Source: Propionispora sp. 2/2-37
GTDB taxonomy: Bacteria > Bacillota > Negativicutes > Propionisporales > Propionisporaceae
DNA length: 44,666 nucleotides
Direction: 5' to 3'
NCBI RefSeq assembly: GCF_001298735.1
Contig: NZ_CYSP01000024.1
Span: forward strand, 1-44,666
The notes below the pieces were generated by a model. That model did not search any database, was not told the DNA's origin, and was given only the letters and a program-made list of their open reading frames with translations. The number at the start of each line of letters is the position of its first letter. The first letter of the stretch is position 1. Of this stretch, positions 32,718-41,189 are shown piece by piece. A program made the translations under genes and the position numbers.

Positions 32718-33557
32718 GTGACAGGGGAAGCAATGCAAATACTAATGATTGCGATATTTGCCGGAATATTGGGTTCGGTCCTGGGCCTGGGCGGGGGAAT
32801 GATTGTAACTCCGGCGCTTACATTATTGTTTGGGGTGGATATTCAGCATGCCATAGGCGCCAGTCTGATTTCCGTTATTGCCACATCCAGCGGGGCGGCT
32901 GTCACCTACATCCGTGATAAGCTTACCAATATCCGTATTGGGATGTTTTTGGAAATTGCCACTACGGTTGGCGCTATTACCGGAGCCGTAATCGGCGGTA
33001 TTATCCCGCCGACTCTGCTGTATTTTATTTTTGGCCTGCAGTTACTGTATTCCGCGCTGGCCATGCTGAAAAAAGTCAAACAGGAGCTGCCGGGAGAAGT
33101 GGAATTGGGCAAAACAGCCGGTTTGCTGAAACTTCAGGGAACGTACTATGATAAAGCTTTGCAAAAACAAGTGGACTATAATGTGGATAATGTGTCGGGA
33201 GCCTTTACGGTTATGTACGGGGCCGGTGTCATTTCCGGTTTGCTGGGAATCGGCAGCGGCAGTTTTAAAGTCATGGCTATGGATATATTTATGAAATTAC
33301 CGCTTAAGGTATCCTCCGCTACCAGCAATTTTATGATGGGGGTTACCGGAGCGGCCAGCGCCGGCATTTACCTGTTCCGCGGCGATATCAATCCGGCCAT
33401 CGCAGCGCCGGTTGCCCTTGGGGTGTTGATGGGGGCGGCGGCTGGAACGCATATTATGCAGCGCTTAAAAAGCAAAACCATTCGCAAACTGTTCATACCG
33501 ATTTTATTATATGTCGCTTTGCAGATGATGGCGCAGGGACTGGGGGTTAAGTTATGA
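32718..33557 (+). CDS. TauE/SafE family sulfite or organoanion exporter
   Basis: A 279-aa membrane protein of the TauE/SafE (DUF81) family with two repeated halves (ILGSVLGLGGGMIVTPALTL near the start and SGLLGIGSGSFKVMAMD later) and about eight hydrophobic segments. Relatives export sulfite or sulfonates such as sulfoacetate. The start is GTG 32718 after AGGGGTGAG; ATG 32733, which follows AGGGGAAG, is an equally good choice. It overlaps the next gene by 4 bp (ATGA), so the pair is coupled. Divergent Lrp gene on the other side. Confidence 0.9.
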   Translation: MTGEAMQILMIAIFAGILGSVLGLGGGMIVTPALTLLFGVDIQHAIGASLISVIATSSGAAVTYIRDKLTNIRIGMFLEIATTVGAITGAVIGGIIPPTLLYFIFGLQLLYSALAMLKKVKQELPGEVELGKTAGLLKLQGTYYDKALQKQVDYNVDNVSGAFTVMYGAGVISGLLGIGSGSFKVMAMDIFMKLPLKVSSATSNFMMGVTGAASAGIYLFRGDINPAIAAPVALGVLMGAAAGTHIMQRLKSKTIRKLFIPILLYVALQMMAQGLGVKL

Positions 33558-33937
33558 GCAAAGAACAAGAACAGGCGCATTACGACAGGGACGCTGAGAT
33601 GCGGGAAGTGGAGCTGTTTGTCAGCCGGTCTTTACGTTTCGGTGTAATACTCAGTGCCGGAGTTATTCTTATCGGTCTGCTGTTGTTTCTTGGCACCGGT
33701 GAGGGCGGCTATCCGGGGCAAAGTTATCCGACCAGGTTTACCGAAATGGTGAACGGAGCGCTCCAGTTAAAGCCGTTTGCCGTAATTCTGACAGGACTGT
33801 TGCTGCTGATTCTTACTCCGGTGCTGAGAGTGGCCGTTTCCACGCTGATCTTCATTAAAGAAAAGGACTGGCTGTATGTAGGTATCTCGGCTGCGGTGTT
33901 TTTGATTTTGCTGTTCAGCCTGGTATTGGGAAAATAA
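33554..33937 (+). CDS. DUF1634 family membrane protein
   Basis: A 127-aa protein with a charged N-terminus (about 1-25) and three hydrophobic segments. The pattern VELFVSRSLRFGVILSAGVI, then LTPVLRVAVSTLIF, is that of DUF1634, which is often encoded next to TauE-like transporters and probably works with them. Translation is coupled to the TauE gene by the ATGA overlap. A strong terminator follows. Confidence 0.88.
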   Translation: MSKEQEQAHYDRDAEMREVELFVSRSLRFGVILSAGVILIGLLLFLGTGEGGYPGQSYPTRFTEMVNGALQLKPFAVILTGLLLLILTPVLRVAVSTLIFIKEKDWLYVGISAAVFLILLFSLVLGK

Positions 33938-33955
33938 AGCATAGAAACAAACTGC

Positions 33956-33982
33956 CACCGGCTTTAAAGCCGGTGTTTTTTT
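33956..33982 (+). terminator. terminator after the DUF1634 gene
   Basis: A 20-bp perfect palindrome, CACCGGCTTT/AAAGCCGGTG, followed by T7. Confidence 0.9.
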
Positions 33983-34119
33983 GTCGTGAAAAGAAACTCG
34001 GTTTTTGGAATATACGGTAGGAATTCGCAATAGTATGTAGTAACAACAGACCCTTTTGCAGCAGCCTTTCTGTTTCCGGGGGGAAGCTGTCAGGGACAAA
34101 ACATGAAAAGAGGGTTGTC

Positions 34120-34596
34120 ATGCTTTCCGAGCTGCTTACCCCGGAGGTTATACGTCTTAATGTGGAGTGCCGTGATTGGGAAGAGGCCCTGCGGACAGCC
34201 TGTGACCTCCTGTTGCAAAAAGGCTGGGTGGAGGAAGGGTATCTACAGGCCATTATGCATAATCACCGGACCCTGGGGCCGTATATGGTAGTCGCTCCCG
34301 GTATTATGCTGGCTCATGCCCGGCCGGAAGACGGGGCGCTCTGTTTGTCGTTAAGCCTGATAACATTACGGAAAGCTATGGCTTTTGGCAATATAACCAA
34401 TGATCCGGTCAAGTTGATTATTACGCTGGCAGCAACCGATACTCATTCCCATATCGCCGTTTTGACGGAGCTGATGGAACTCTTCATGAATGCGGAGGAT
34501 GTGGACGGAATCGTTACCGCCGTACGGAAAGAAGAAGTCCTGCGTATTCTGGGGCACTATACCCAGTCACCAACAGACGGCCAAGAAAGGAGGTGA
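34120..34596 (+). CDS. PTS EIIA subunit, ascorbate (UlaC) type
   Basis: A 158-aa EIIA protein of the mannitol/fructose superfamily, ascorbate branch. His66 in the motif MLAHARPEDGA is the likely phosphorylation site. SD AAGAGGGTTG precedes ATG 34120. It is the first of three genes IIA-IIB-IIC, with 4 nt to the next. No clear promoter or regulator is seen in the 137 bp before it. Ascorbate itself need not be the substrate; many anaerobe PTS of this type have unknown substrates. Confidence 0.88.
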   Translation: MLSELLTPEVIRLNVECRDWEEALRTACDLLLQKGWVEEGYLQAIMHNHRTLGPYMVVAPGIMLAHARPEDGALCLSLSLITLRKAMAFGNITNDPVKLIITLAATDTHSHIAVLTELMELFMNAEDVDGIVTAVRKEEVLRILGHYTQSPTDGQERR

Positions 34597-34600
34597 AAAT

Positions 34601-34870
34601 ATGAAAATCCTGGTTTGTTGCGGCAGCGGTCTGGGCAGTAGCTTCATGATCGAAATGAATATCAAGAAAGTGCTGAAAGACATGAATTATGAGGCTGAAG
34701 TGGATCACTGCGACTTATCGTCCGCCGCGGGCAGTAAGGCCGATATTTATGTGGGAACCAGGGACATTGCCGGACAGCTTACCTCTCTGGGAGGCAAGGT
34801 GGTTTCGCTCAACAGCATGATTGATCTTAGAGAACTGCGGGAAAAGCTGGCGGCTGTGCTGCAAGAATAG
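34601..34870 (+). CDS. PTS EIIB subunit, ascorbate (UlaB) type
   Basis: An 89-aa stand-alone EIIB. The P-loop-like motif ILVCCGSGLGSSFM holds the phospho-Cys, most likely Cys7. SD AAGGAGGTG precedes ATG 34601; the frame extends back to 34490 inside the EIIA gene but that part is not used. It receives phosphate from EIIA and passes it to the sugar on EIIC. Confidence 0.9.
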   Translation: MKILVCCGSGLGSSFMIEMNIKKVLKDMNYEAEVDHCDLSSAAGSKADIYVGTRDIAGQLTSLGGKVVSLNSMIDLRELREKLAAVLQE

Positions 34871-34892
34871 TCTTAATAAGGGAGGAATTGGG

Positions 34893-36170
34893 ATGTTGAA
34901 GTTTATACTGGATATTCTGAGTGTTCCTGCTGTACTGGTCGGTATTATTTCGATGATTGGCTTGATTGCGCTGAAGAAAAGCGGGCCGGATATTGTTAAA
35001 GGTTCGGTTAAAACCGTTCTGGGCTTTTTAGTGCTGAGCGGCGGGGCGGGCATTGTAGTGGGTGCTTTATCCAGCTTCGGTATCATGTTTCAGCATGGGT
35101 TCGGAATCACCGGTGTAGTGCCGCATAATGAAGCCGTCGTAGCCCTGGCTTTAAAAACGTACGGCACGCAGACGGCGTTGATTATGGCTTTCGGGATGGT
35201 CGTCAATGTGCTGGTAGCACGGTTTACCCCTCTGAAATATATTTTTCTTACCGGACATCATACGTTATATATGGCTTGTATGATTGCTGCCATTTTGGTT
35301 GCCGGAGGCATGCACGGAGCGGTTTTGGTGTTTACGGGTTCCGTTCTGCTGGGGTTTGTCATGGCTTTTTTTCCGGCTATTGCCCAGCCGACTATGCGGA
35401 AAATTACCGGTACGGATGATGTCGCCTTCGGGCATTTCGGCACCGTCGGTTATGTTTTGTCGGCCTGGATCGGGTCGCTGCTGGGTAATAAGGAAAAGAC
35501 CACGGAGGATATCAATTTTCCGCAGGGACTTAGTTTTTTGCGGGACTCTTCTTTAGCGATTTCCCTGGTTATGGGGGTTCTGTATTTGATTGTGGCGCTG
35601 GCTTCGGGCCAGTCTTTTGTGGAAGCTGAGCTGAGCGGCGGTCAGAATTTTATCATTTTTGCGGTTATTCAGGCTATCACCTTTGCCGGCGGTGTGTACA
35701 TTATTCTGGCCGGGGTGCGTTTAATTCTGGGCGAAATCATACCTGCTTTCACCGGAATTGCCACCCGGATTGTTCCGGACGCCAAACCGGCACTTGATTG
35801 TCCGGTGGTCTTCCCCTATGCTCCCAATGCCGTGCTGATCGGCTTCCTGTCCAGCTTTGTAGGCGGCATTGCGGGGATGCTGATACTGCTGGCCGTTGGG
35901 AAATCCGTCCCCGGTCTGGCTATTATTTTGCCGGGAGTTGTCCCTCATTTCTTCTGCGGAGCAACCGCCGGGGTTTTTGGCAACGCAACCGGCGGGCGGA
36001 GAGGCGCCGTATTCGGTTCGTTTGCTCACGGACTGTTGATTACTTTCCTGCCGGTACTGCTGCTGCCGGTCCTGGGGGATTTAGGATTTGCCAATACCAC
36101 CTTCAGCGATGCCGATTTTGGGGTCGTCGGCATTCTACTGGGCAATGTTTTGCAATGGTTTGTTCACTAG
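34893..36170 (+). CDS. PTS EIIC permease, ascorbate (UlaA/SgaT) type
   Basis: A 425-aa membrane permease with about ten to eleven hydrophobic segments and UlaA-like stretches (LKYIFLTGHHTLYMACM, FCGATAGVFGNATGGRRGA). It takes up the sugar acid during phosphorylation. The start ATG 34893 is after AGGGAGGAATTGGG; the longer frame from 34821 overlaps EIIB. No degradation enzymes (UlaD/E/F or UlaG) follow. A terminator comes next. Confidence 0.92.
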   Translation: MLKFILDILSVPAVLVGIISMIGLIALKKSGPDIVKGSVKTVLGFLVLSGGAGIVVGALSSFGIMFQHGFGITGVVPHNEAVVALALKTYGTQTALIMAFGMVVNVLVARFTPLKYIFLTGHHTLYMACMIAAILVAGGMHGAVLVFTGSVLLGFVMAFFPAIAQPTMRKITGTDDVAFGHFGTVGYVLSAWIGSLLGNKEKTTEDINFPQGLSFLRDSSLAISLVMGVLYLIVALASGQSFVEAELSGGQNFIIFAVIQAITFAGGVYIILAGVRLILGEIIPAFTGIATRIVPDAKPALDCPVVFPYAPNAVLIGFLSSFVGGIAGMLILLAVGKSVPGLAIILPGVVPHFFCGATAGVFGNATGGRRGAVFGSFAHGLLITFLPVLLLPVLGDLGFANTTFSDADFGVVGILLGNVLQWFVH

Positions 36171-36192
36171 TCCTTATTTTTAAGTAAAGCAA

Positions 36193-36234
36193 AGGACCGC
36201 TATCTCGCAAAAAGGGATAGCGGCCCTTTTATTT
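36193..36234. terminator. terminator between EIIC and the chemoreceptor gene
   Basis: CCGCTATC (36197-36204) pairs with GATAGCGG (36216-36223), then TTTTATTTT on the + strand. The two genes converge on it. Confidence 0.8.
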
Positions 36235-36236
36235 TG

Positions 36237-38216
36237 TCAGATTTTAAATTTACGGATCAATTCGTCCAGTTCCTGAGCCAGTTTGGACAAATGGTTGCTG
36301 GAGGAAGCGATTTCTTCCATAGAGGCCGATTGCTGTTCGGCAGCGGCGGAAACAGTTTCTACCTCTCCCACCGACTGTTTGCCGATTTGGTCGATTTCGT
36401 TAACGGAGGCGACAACCTGCTGGCTGCCGTCGGCCAATTGTTTAATAGCTTCCGTTACTTCCATGACCTGAGTGGACATTTGGCCGATCAGATTATGGAT
36501 TTCAGCGAAAGACTGACCGGCGTCGTTTACTGCGGCTGTGCCTGTTTTTGCTTCTTTCGTGCCATTTTCCATCACCTGAACGGCATTATCCGTTTCTTGT
36601 TGGATTTCGGCGATCAGTCCGGCAATTTGCTGAGCGGATTGCTCCGATTGTTCGGCCAGCTTCCGGACTTCATCAGCTACAACGGCGAAGCCCCGCCCCT
36701 GTTCGCCGGCCCGGGCAGCTTCAATAGCCGCGTTTAAAGCCAGCAAATTGGTTTGACCGGCAATTGAGGAAATGGTATCGACAATTTGGGTAATTTCTTT
36801 GGAACGTTCCCCCAGTTTGCTGACTGCTTCTGCAGATTGGGTAACGGTTTCCGATATGATATTCATCTGCCGGACGGCTGCTTCGACGGTCTGCTCACCG
36901 GTACGGGCAGCCGTTGCCGCCGCCTGGCTTACTGCTGATACCGATTGTGTATTGGCGGCAATGTTTTGAATGCCGGCCGTCATTTCACTGATGGTTCCCA
37001 CGGCGGTGCTAATGCTGGCGGCCTGTTTTTCACTGCCTTCGGCTAAGCGCATGCTGCTTGCGGCAATGTGGGTTGAAGCCTGAGACGACTGTTCGGCGCT
37101 GGCGGTGAGCTGCTCGGAGGAGGAGGCGACAATTTCCGCGTTGGTGCGCAATTGCCGGATGATGGAATGGAGATGTTTTACCATATAGTTAAAGCCATTG
37201 GCGCAGACAGCGAACTCATCTTTGCCCTTGCTTTCTGCACTGACGGTGAGATCTCCTTCAGACAATAACTTAAATTTGACGGCCAGTGCCTCCAACGGTC
37301 TGGTAATTTGCCCGGACAGGAAGTAAGTGATGGCAATGACCATGGCAATGGAGAACAGGGCAATTCCGCCAAACATCCAGCGCAGGGTAGCGAGCGGCTG
37401 ATAGATGAATTTCTCCGGTATGCTGATAACCAGTGTCCAGCCGGTGGATGGCAGGGTATTGGCAACCATCAGCATAGCTTCGCCATCTTGTGTATAGCTT
37501 TTTAATACACTGTTTTTATTGCCGGCATTATCTTTGAGGACGCCGGATACAGCTTTAAAGCTGCTGTCTTCATAGAGGTTCTTGGCTACCAGATTGGGAT
37601 CAGGATGGGCCAGAACCGTGCCGTTTTTATCAATCAAAAAGGCGTAACCCTGGCCGTCAAGATTGATTTGCTTTACATTATCGACCAGTGTTTTTAATAA
37701 GATATCCTCGGCCATGATTCCCCGCAGTTGCCCGTCCGCGCTTTTCAGCGGCAGGGCAACCGATACGGCCATTTCCTTGGTGACCATATCCAGGTACGGA
37801 TCGCTGTAAATGAGTTCACCCTTTGCCAGGGCGTCCTTATACCAGGACCGGGTGCGCGGGTCGTAGTCAGCCGGGGGTGTCCAGCCGCTGCCGTCAATCA
37901 TTTTGCCGTCGGGTGTTCCCAGGTACATGTCGGAAAGTTCTTTATCTACCGTTTTATAGCCGGATAAATGCATACCGGTCAAATTGTCCCCGGTAGTATT
38001 CCGGATGGTTGCCGCCGTTATTTCCAGCATTTTGGCCTTGCTGGTCAGCCAGCCGTCCAGCTTGTGGATGTGCGTGGTGGAAATATAATTCATTTCCCGA
38101 TAAATTTCGTCGGTTAACTGCTGTTTGGTGAAAAAATAACCTGCTCCGCTGGATAACAGCAGGATAATGGCGGACAACGCGGAAAAAATCAGAATCAGTT
38201 TGTTTCTAACGTTCAT
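36237..38216 (-). CDS. methyl-accepting chemotaxis protein, dCache amino-acid sensor type
   Basis: A 659-aa transmembrane receptor. TM1 (about 6-28), a large extracellular dCache_1 domain (about 35-275), TM2 (about 280-300), HAMP (about 302-355) and a cytoplasmic signalling domain with the conserved hairpin tip ([20 protein letters not shown]). The ligand pocket has the pattern Y-x4-R-x-W-Y (in YDPRTRSWY), Y-x-D (YSD) and a later Asp in MAEDI, the signature of amino-acid-binding dCache_1AA domains. It likely senses amino acids. The start ATG 38216 or 38219 follows GAGGTG. A perfect 15-bp hairpin lies in its leader. Confidence 0.92.
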   Translation of the reverse strand: MNVRNKLILIFSALSAIILLLSSGAGYFFTKQQLTDEIYREMNYISTTHIHKLDGWLTSKAKMLEITAATIRNTTGDNLTGMHLSGYKTVDKELSDMYLGTPDGKMIDGSGWTPPADYDPRTRSWYKDALAKGELIYSDPYLDMVTKEMAVSVALPLKSADGQLRGIMAEDILLKTLVDNVKQINLDGQGYAFLIDKNGTVLAHPDPNLVAKNLYEDSSFKAVSGVLKDNAGNKNSVLKSYTQDGEAMLMVANTLPSTGWTLVISIPEKFIYQPLATLRWMFGGIALFSIAMVIAITYFLSGQITRPLEALAVKFKLLSEGDLTVSAESKGKDEFAVCANGFNYMVKHLHSIIRQLRTNAEIVASSSEQLTASAEQSSQASTHIAASSMRLAEGSEKQAASISTAVGTISEMTAGIQNIAANTQSVSAVSQAAATAARTGEQTVEAAVRQMNIISETVTQSAEAVSKLGERSKEITQIVDTISSIAGQTNLLALNAAIEAARAGEQGRGFAVVADEVRKLAEQSEQSAQQIAGLIAEIQQETDNAVQVMENGTKEAKTGTAAVNDAGQSFAEIHNLIGQMSTQVMEVTEAIKQLADGSQQVVASVNEIDQIGKQSVGEVETVSAAAEQQSASMEEIASSSNHLSKLAQELDELIRKFKI

Positions 38217-38249
38217 CATGGCACCTCGATATCGTATGATTTGTTTGCC

Positions 38250-38289
38250 GCTGTTTTTTTCGTGTGGTTGTCGGCACGAAAAAAACAGC
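38250..38289. repeat. perfect 15-bp hairpin in the chemoreceptor leader
   Basis: GCTGTTTTTTTCGTG (38250-38264) and CACGAAAAAAACAGC (38275-38289) pair exactly around a 10-nt loop, about 35 bp before the chemoreceptor start on the minus strand. It could control its translation or transcription, or serve as an attenuator. Confidence 0.6.
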
Positions 38290-38313
38290 CAAGAGTGACT
38301 TTACGCCTGGCTG

Positions 38314-38366
38314 ATACAACATTGTATAAAAAAGAACTATATAAATAATTGTAGGAGTTTACACAA
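38314..38366 (-). promoter_or_regulatory. promoter of the chemoreceptor gene with palindrome
   Basis: Minus strand TTGTGT (38366-38361), 17 bp, TATATA (38343-38338). Just downstream lies ATACAA-CA-TTGTAT (38314-38327), a possible operator. Confidence 0.5.
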
Positions 38367-38813
38367 TAGATTATAAAATAATATTACGAGATAATTTGCA
38401 AACAGTCAACAAATTTTGCCTTAAAATCTGGTTAATTTTGTCGATTTTTGTTTTGGTTTAAGTAATATTCAACAGATACCCGGTTCTTTCCTGCTTACCT
38501 TATGGAGGCGATTTTTACATTTGTTCATGGGTTATAAAAATATAAAAAAATTCTTTGTTGTCGCTTGAAAATATAAGCATGATAATATAAAATAAAAAGT
38601 AATAAGATAAGATAATAAGTGATAATATACAATAGATAAAATAATAATATAAAATAATGAATTTGAATTATTATTTTAAAAAGTAATAAAAATTCATAAG
38701 TAATTCAGATTTCCTTTCTTTATTAAATGACAGGTTTTTTGGTACAATAACTTAAAACCTTCATTCATAAAATTACCTGTATTTTTACAAAATTTAGATT
38801 AGGATGTGATGAG
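38367..38813. other. AT-rich intergenic region before araM
   Basis: No coding frame. From about 38560 to 38700 the sequence is almost pure A and T with runs such as AATAAGATAAGATAATAAG, likely curved or easily melted DNA. A possible -10 of araM, TACAAT, is at 38743-38748, without a good -35. Confidence 0.5.
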
Positions 38814-40181
38814 ATGGTCCTCAATTTAGAAAACGTAGGTAAAATGAAAATCAATGAGTTTTTGGGAAGTACGCTGGAATGCCAGTGCGGTAAACCCCAC
38901 AGTGTCAACATTGACAAGATTATTGTTGAAAACGGAGCGGTGAACAAGGTTCCCGGCATCTTACAGGAAATGGGCCGTAAAAATGCATTGGTAGTTGCAG
39001 ATTCGCATACTTTTGAAGTGGCCGGCAAAAAAGTGGTTGAGCTTTTAACTGCCAGCAATATTAAGCACAAAGTTTATGTTTATCAGTCGGAGGGGCATTT
39101 GGTTCCGGATGAACAGGCAGTCGGCAAACTGGTTCTGCAAGTGGAGAAGGATACGGATGTCATTGTTACCGTTGGTTCCGGCAGCCTAAACGACCTGGTT
39201 AAATTCGTCAGCTGGCTGATTAAAGTTCCTTCACTGGTGGTTGCTACGGCGCCGTCGATGGATGGCTATGCTTCCGATACCTCTGCTCTCATTATTGACA
39301 ATTTAAAAACAAGCGTAACCTCCGATTATCCGAAAATCATTATCGGCGATGTCGATATTCTGAAACAAGCGCCCATGACAATGATTCTGGCCGGCTTAGG
39401 CGATATTATCGGCAAGTACTCCGCCTTAAACGACTGGCTGATCAGTGAGATTGTAAACGATGAATACCATTGTTCGGTGACCGCCAAAATTTCCAGTGAT
39501 GCGATTGAAAAATGCGTTACTAATATTGAAGGCATCAAGAAAAGAGAAGACAAAGCCATTAAGGATTTGATGGAAGGTCTGGTACGCACCGGCATTGCGA
39601 TGAGTTTTGTCGGCAATTCCCGCCCGGCTTCCGGCTGCGAGCATCACATTTCGCACTTCTGGGAAATGGCCTTTCTGTTTGCCGGTAAAGAGGCTTTGCT
39701 GCACGGTACGAAAGTCGGCATGAGCAGTGTGATTACCGCTAAATTATATGAACTGCTGCCTGAAACCAAAGTCGATTTTGACAAGGCAGTCAGTGTCGCC
39801 AGGGCATTTGATGAAAAAGCCTGGAGAGAGAAAGTAATCGCCATGTACGGCAAAGCTGCGCCGGGGATCTTAAAACTTAGTGAAAAAGACGGCAGAAACT
39901 CTATTGAAAAGCGGATTGCCCGCATTAGCAAAATCAAGGAGAACTACGACGCTATTATGAACATTGCCAAGGCCGCTCCGTCGGCAGCCAGGGTAAGAGC
40001 CTTGATGGAGGAGGCCGGTGCGCCGGTTAGGCCGAAAGAAGTGGGCATTGACGATGCCACAGCGTTGAACGGTGTTATCATGGCGAAAGAAGTTCGCCCC
40101 CGTTACAGCATGCTTAATTTATTGTCGGATTTGGCGATTCTGGAAGAACTTGCGAAGAAAGCTAGTGATTACGTAAAATAA
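38814..40181 (+). CDS. araM: sn-glycerol-1-phosphate dehydrogenase (AraM/EgsA)
   Basis: A 455-aa dehydrogenase of the AraM/G1PDH branch of the iron-dependent alcohol dehydrogenase-like superfamily. It reduces DHAP to glycerol-1-phosphate, the backbone of archaeal lipids and of heptaprenylglyceryl phosphate in Bacillus. Motifs: VTVGSGSLNDLVKF for the nucleotide, TAPSMDGYAS, and metal ligands Asp and His in SGCEHHISHFWEMA. The start ATG 38814 is kept; ATG 38844 is possible but has a poor ribosome site. A HAD phosphatase gene follows 27 bp later. The pair matches the AraM-AraL neighbours in the Bacillus subtilis ara operon, though no arabinose genes are here. Confidence 0.92.
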   Translation: MVLNLENVGKMKINEFLGSTLECQCGKPHSVNIDKIIVENGAVNKVPGILQEMGRKNALVVADSHTFEVAGKKVVELLTASNIKHKVYVYQSEGHLVPDEQAVGKLVLQVEKDTDVIVTVGSGSLNDLVKFVSWLIKVPSLVVATAPSMDGYASDTSALIIDNLKTSVTSDYPKIIIGDVDILKQAPMTMILAGLGDIIGKYSALNDWLISEIVNDEYHCSVTAKISSDAIEKCVTNIEGIKKREDKAIKDLMEGLVRTGIAMSFVGNSRPASGCEHHISHFWEMAFLFAGKEALLHGTKVGMSSVITAKLYELLPETKVDFDKAVSVARAFDEKAWREKVIAMYGKAAPGILKLSEKDGRNSIEKRIARISKIKENYDAIMNIAKAAPSAARVRALMEEAGAPVRPKEVGIDDATALNGVIMAKEVRPRYSMLNLLSDLAILEELAKKASDYVK

Positions 40182-40208
40182 AAACAGGCAAAGGAAGAAA
40201 ACAGACAT

Positions 40209-41039
40209 ATGTATAATATTGAACAAGCGATGGACAAAACGTATGCCAGGGAAGTATTGAAGAAAATCAAGTGTTTCGTATTTGATATGGACGGAACCAT
40301 CTATCTGGGCGGCAAGATTTTAGACGGATCTATCGACTTTCTGCACACGCTGGATAAACATCGGATTGCTGTCCGTTTCTTTACGAATAATTCCTCTAAA
40401 AATAACAGGGTTTATGTTGATCGGATTACGAAAATGGGTTATCCTGTAACCGAGGACAGGATTTTTATCTCCAATCATGTTATCATCTCGTACCTCCTGG
40501 ACAATATGCCGGAGAAAACAGTATATGTGCTGGGAAACCAGTACCTGCAAAATGATTTCAAAGAAGCCGGTATTAAATTGGTGGAAGAAAATCCGGATAT
40601 CGTTGTGGTGGGTTTTGATACTTCGCTGGTATACGAGCGCCTGACCAAAGCTTGTACCTTTATCCGGAACGGTGCCACCTTCTACGGTGTAAATCCTGAT
40701 TTTAACTGCCCTATGGAAGACGGATACATCCCGGACTGCGGCTCCATTTGTGCCTGCATTACTGCTTCAACCGGTGTTGTGCCTGAGTTTTTCGGCAAAC
40801 CGACTGTGCATACGCTGCAATATATCTTAAAGCAAACCGGTTTGAAAGAAGAGGAACTTGCTATTGTTGGCGACCGCCTGTATACGGACATTGCGCTGGC
40901 GAAAAATAATGCCGTGACTTCGATATTAGTACTGACCGGCGAAAGTACGCTGGAAGATGTACCTAAGGCCGAAGTGAAGCCGACGCTGATCTTCCCGTCC
41001 CTGAAACAGGCAAAAGAAGTAATTGACGAAATATATTAA
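40209..41039 (+). CDS. HAD-IIA sugar phosphatase, AraL/NagD-like
   Basis: A 276-aa HAD-superfamily phosphatase with C2B cap. Motif I is VFDMDGTIYLGG (two catalytic Asp), motif II FFTNNSSKN, motif III includes GKPTVHTLQYIL, and motif IV GDRLYTDIALAK. Such enzymes dephosphorylate sugar phosphates with broad range. It is encoded next to araM, as araL is in Bacillus, so it may remove phosphate from glycerol-1-phosphate, giving glycerol, or protect against build-up (inference). Gap to araM is 27 bp. Confidence 0.9.
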   Translation: MYNIEQAMDKTYAREVLKKIKCFVFDMDGTIYLGGKILDGSIDFLHTLDKHRIAVRFFTNNSSKNNRVYVDRITKMGYPVTEDRIFISNHVIISYLLDNMPEKTVYVLGNQYLQNDFKEAGIKLVEENPDIVVVGFDTSLVYERLTKACTFIRNGATFYGVNPDFNCPMEDGYIPDCGSICACITASTGVVPEFFGKPTVHTLQYILKQTGLKEEELAIVGDRLYTDIALAKNNAVTSILVLTGESTLEDVPKAEVKPTLIFPSLKQAKEVIDEIY

Positions 41040-41098
41040 TTGATCATCTTCTCTTTCTCTGGAAGCAATATGCCAAACCATACAGTTTAATTATTTGT

Positions 41099-41136
41099 CA
41101 GGTTGCTAATAATGCCTTGTTGTTATTAGCAACCTG
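41099..41136. repeat. perfect 14-bp hairpin upstream of transketolase
   Basis: CAGGTTGCTAATAA (41099-41112) and TTATTAGCAACCTG (41123-41136) are exact complements around a 10-nt loop. No T run follows on either strand, so it is not a standard terminator. Confidence 0.6.
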
Positions 41137-41189
41137 AAGTGCATTGACGGGTTTTGGAATACATTTTGTTAAAAGGAGAGGAATACAGT

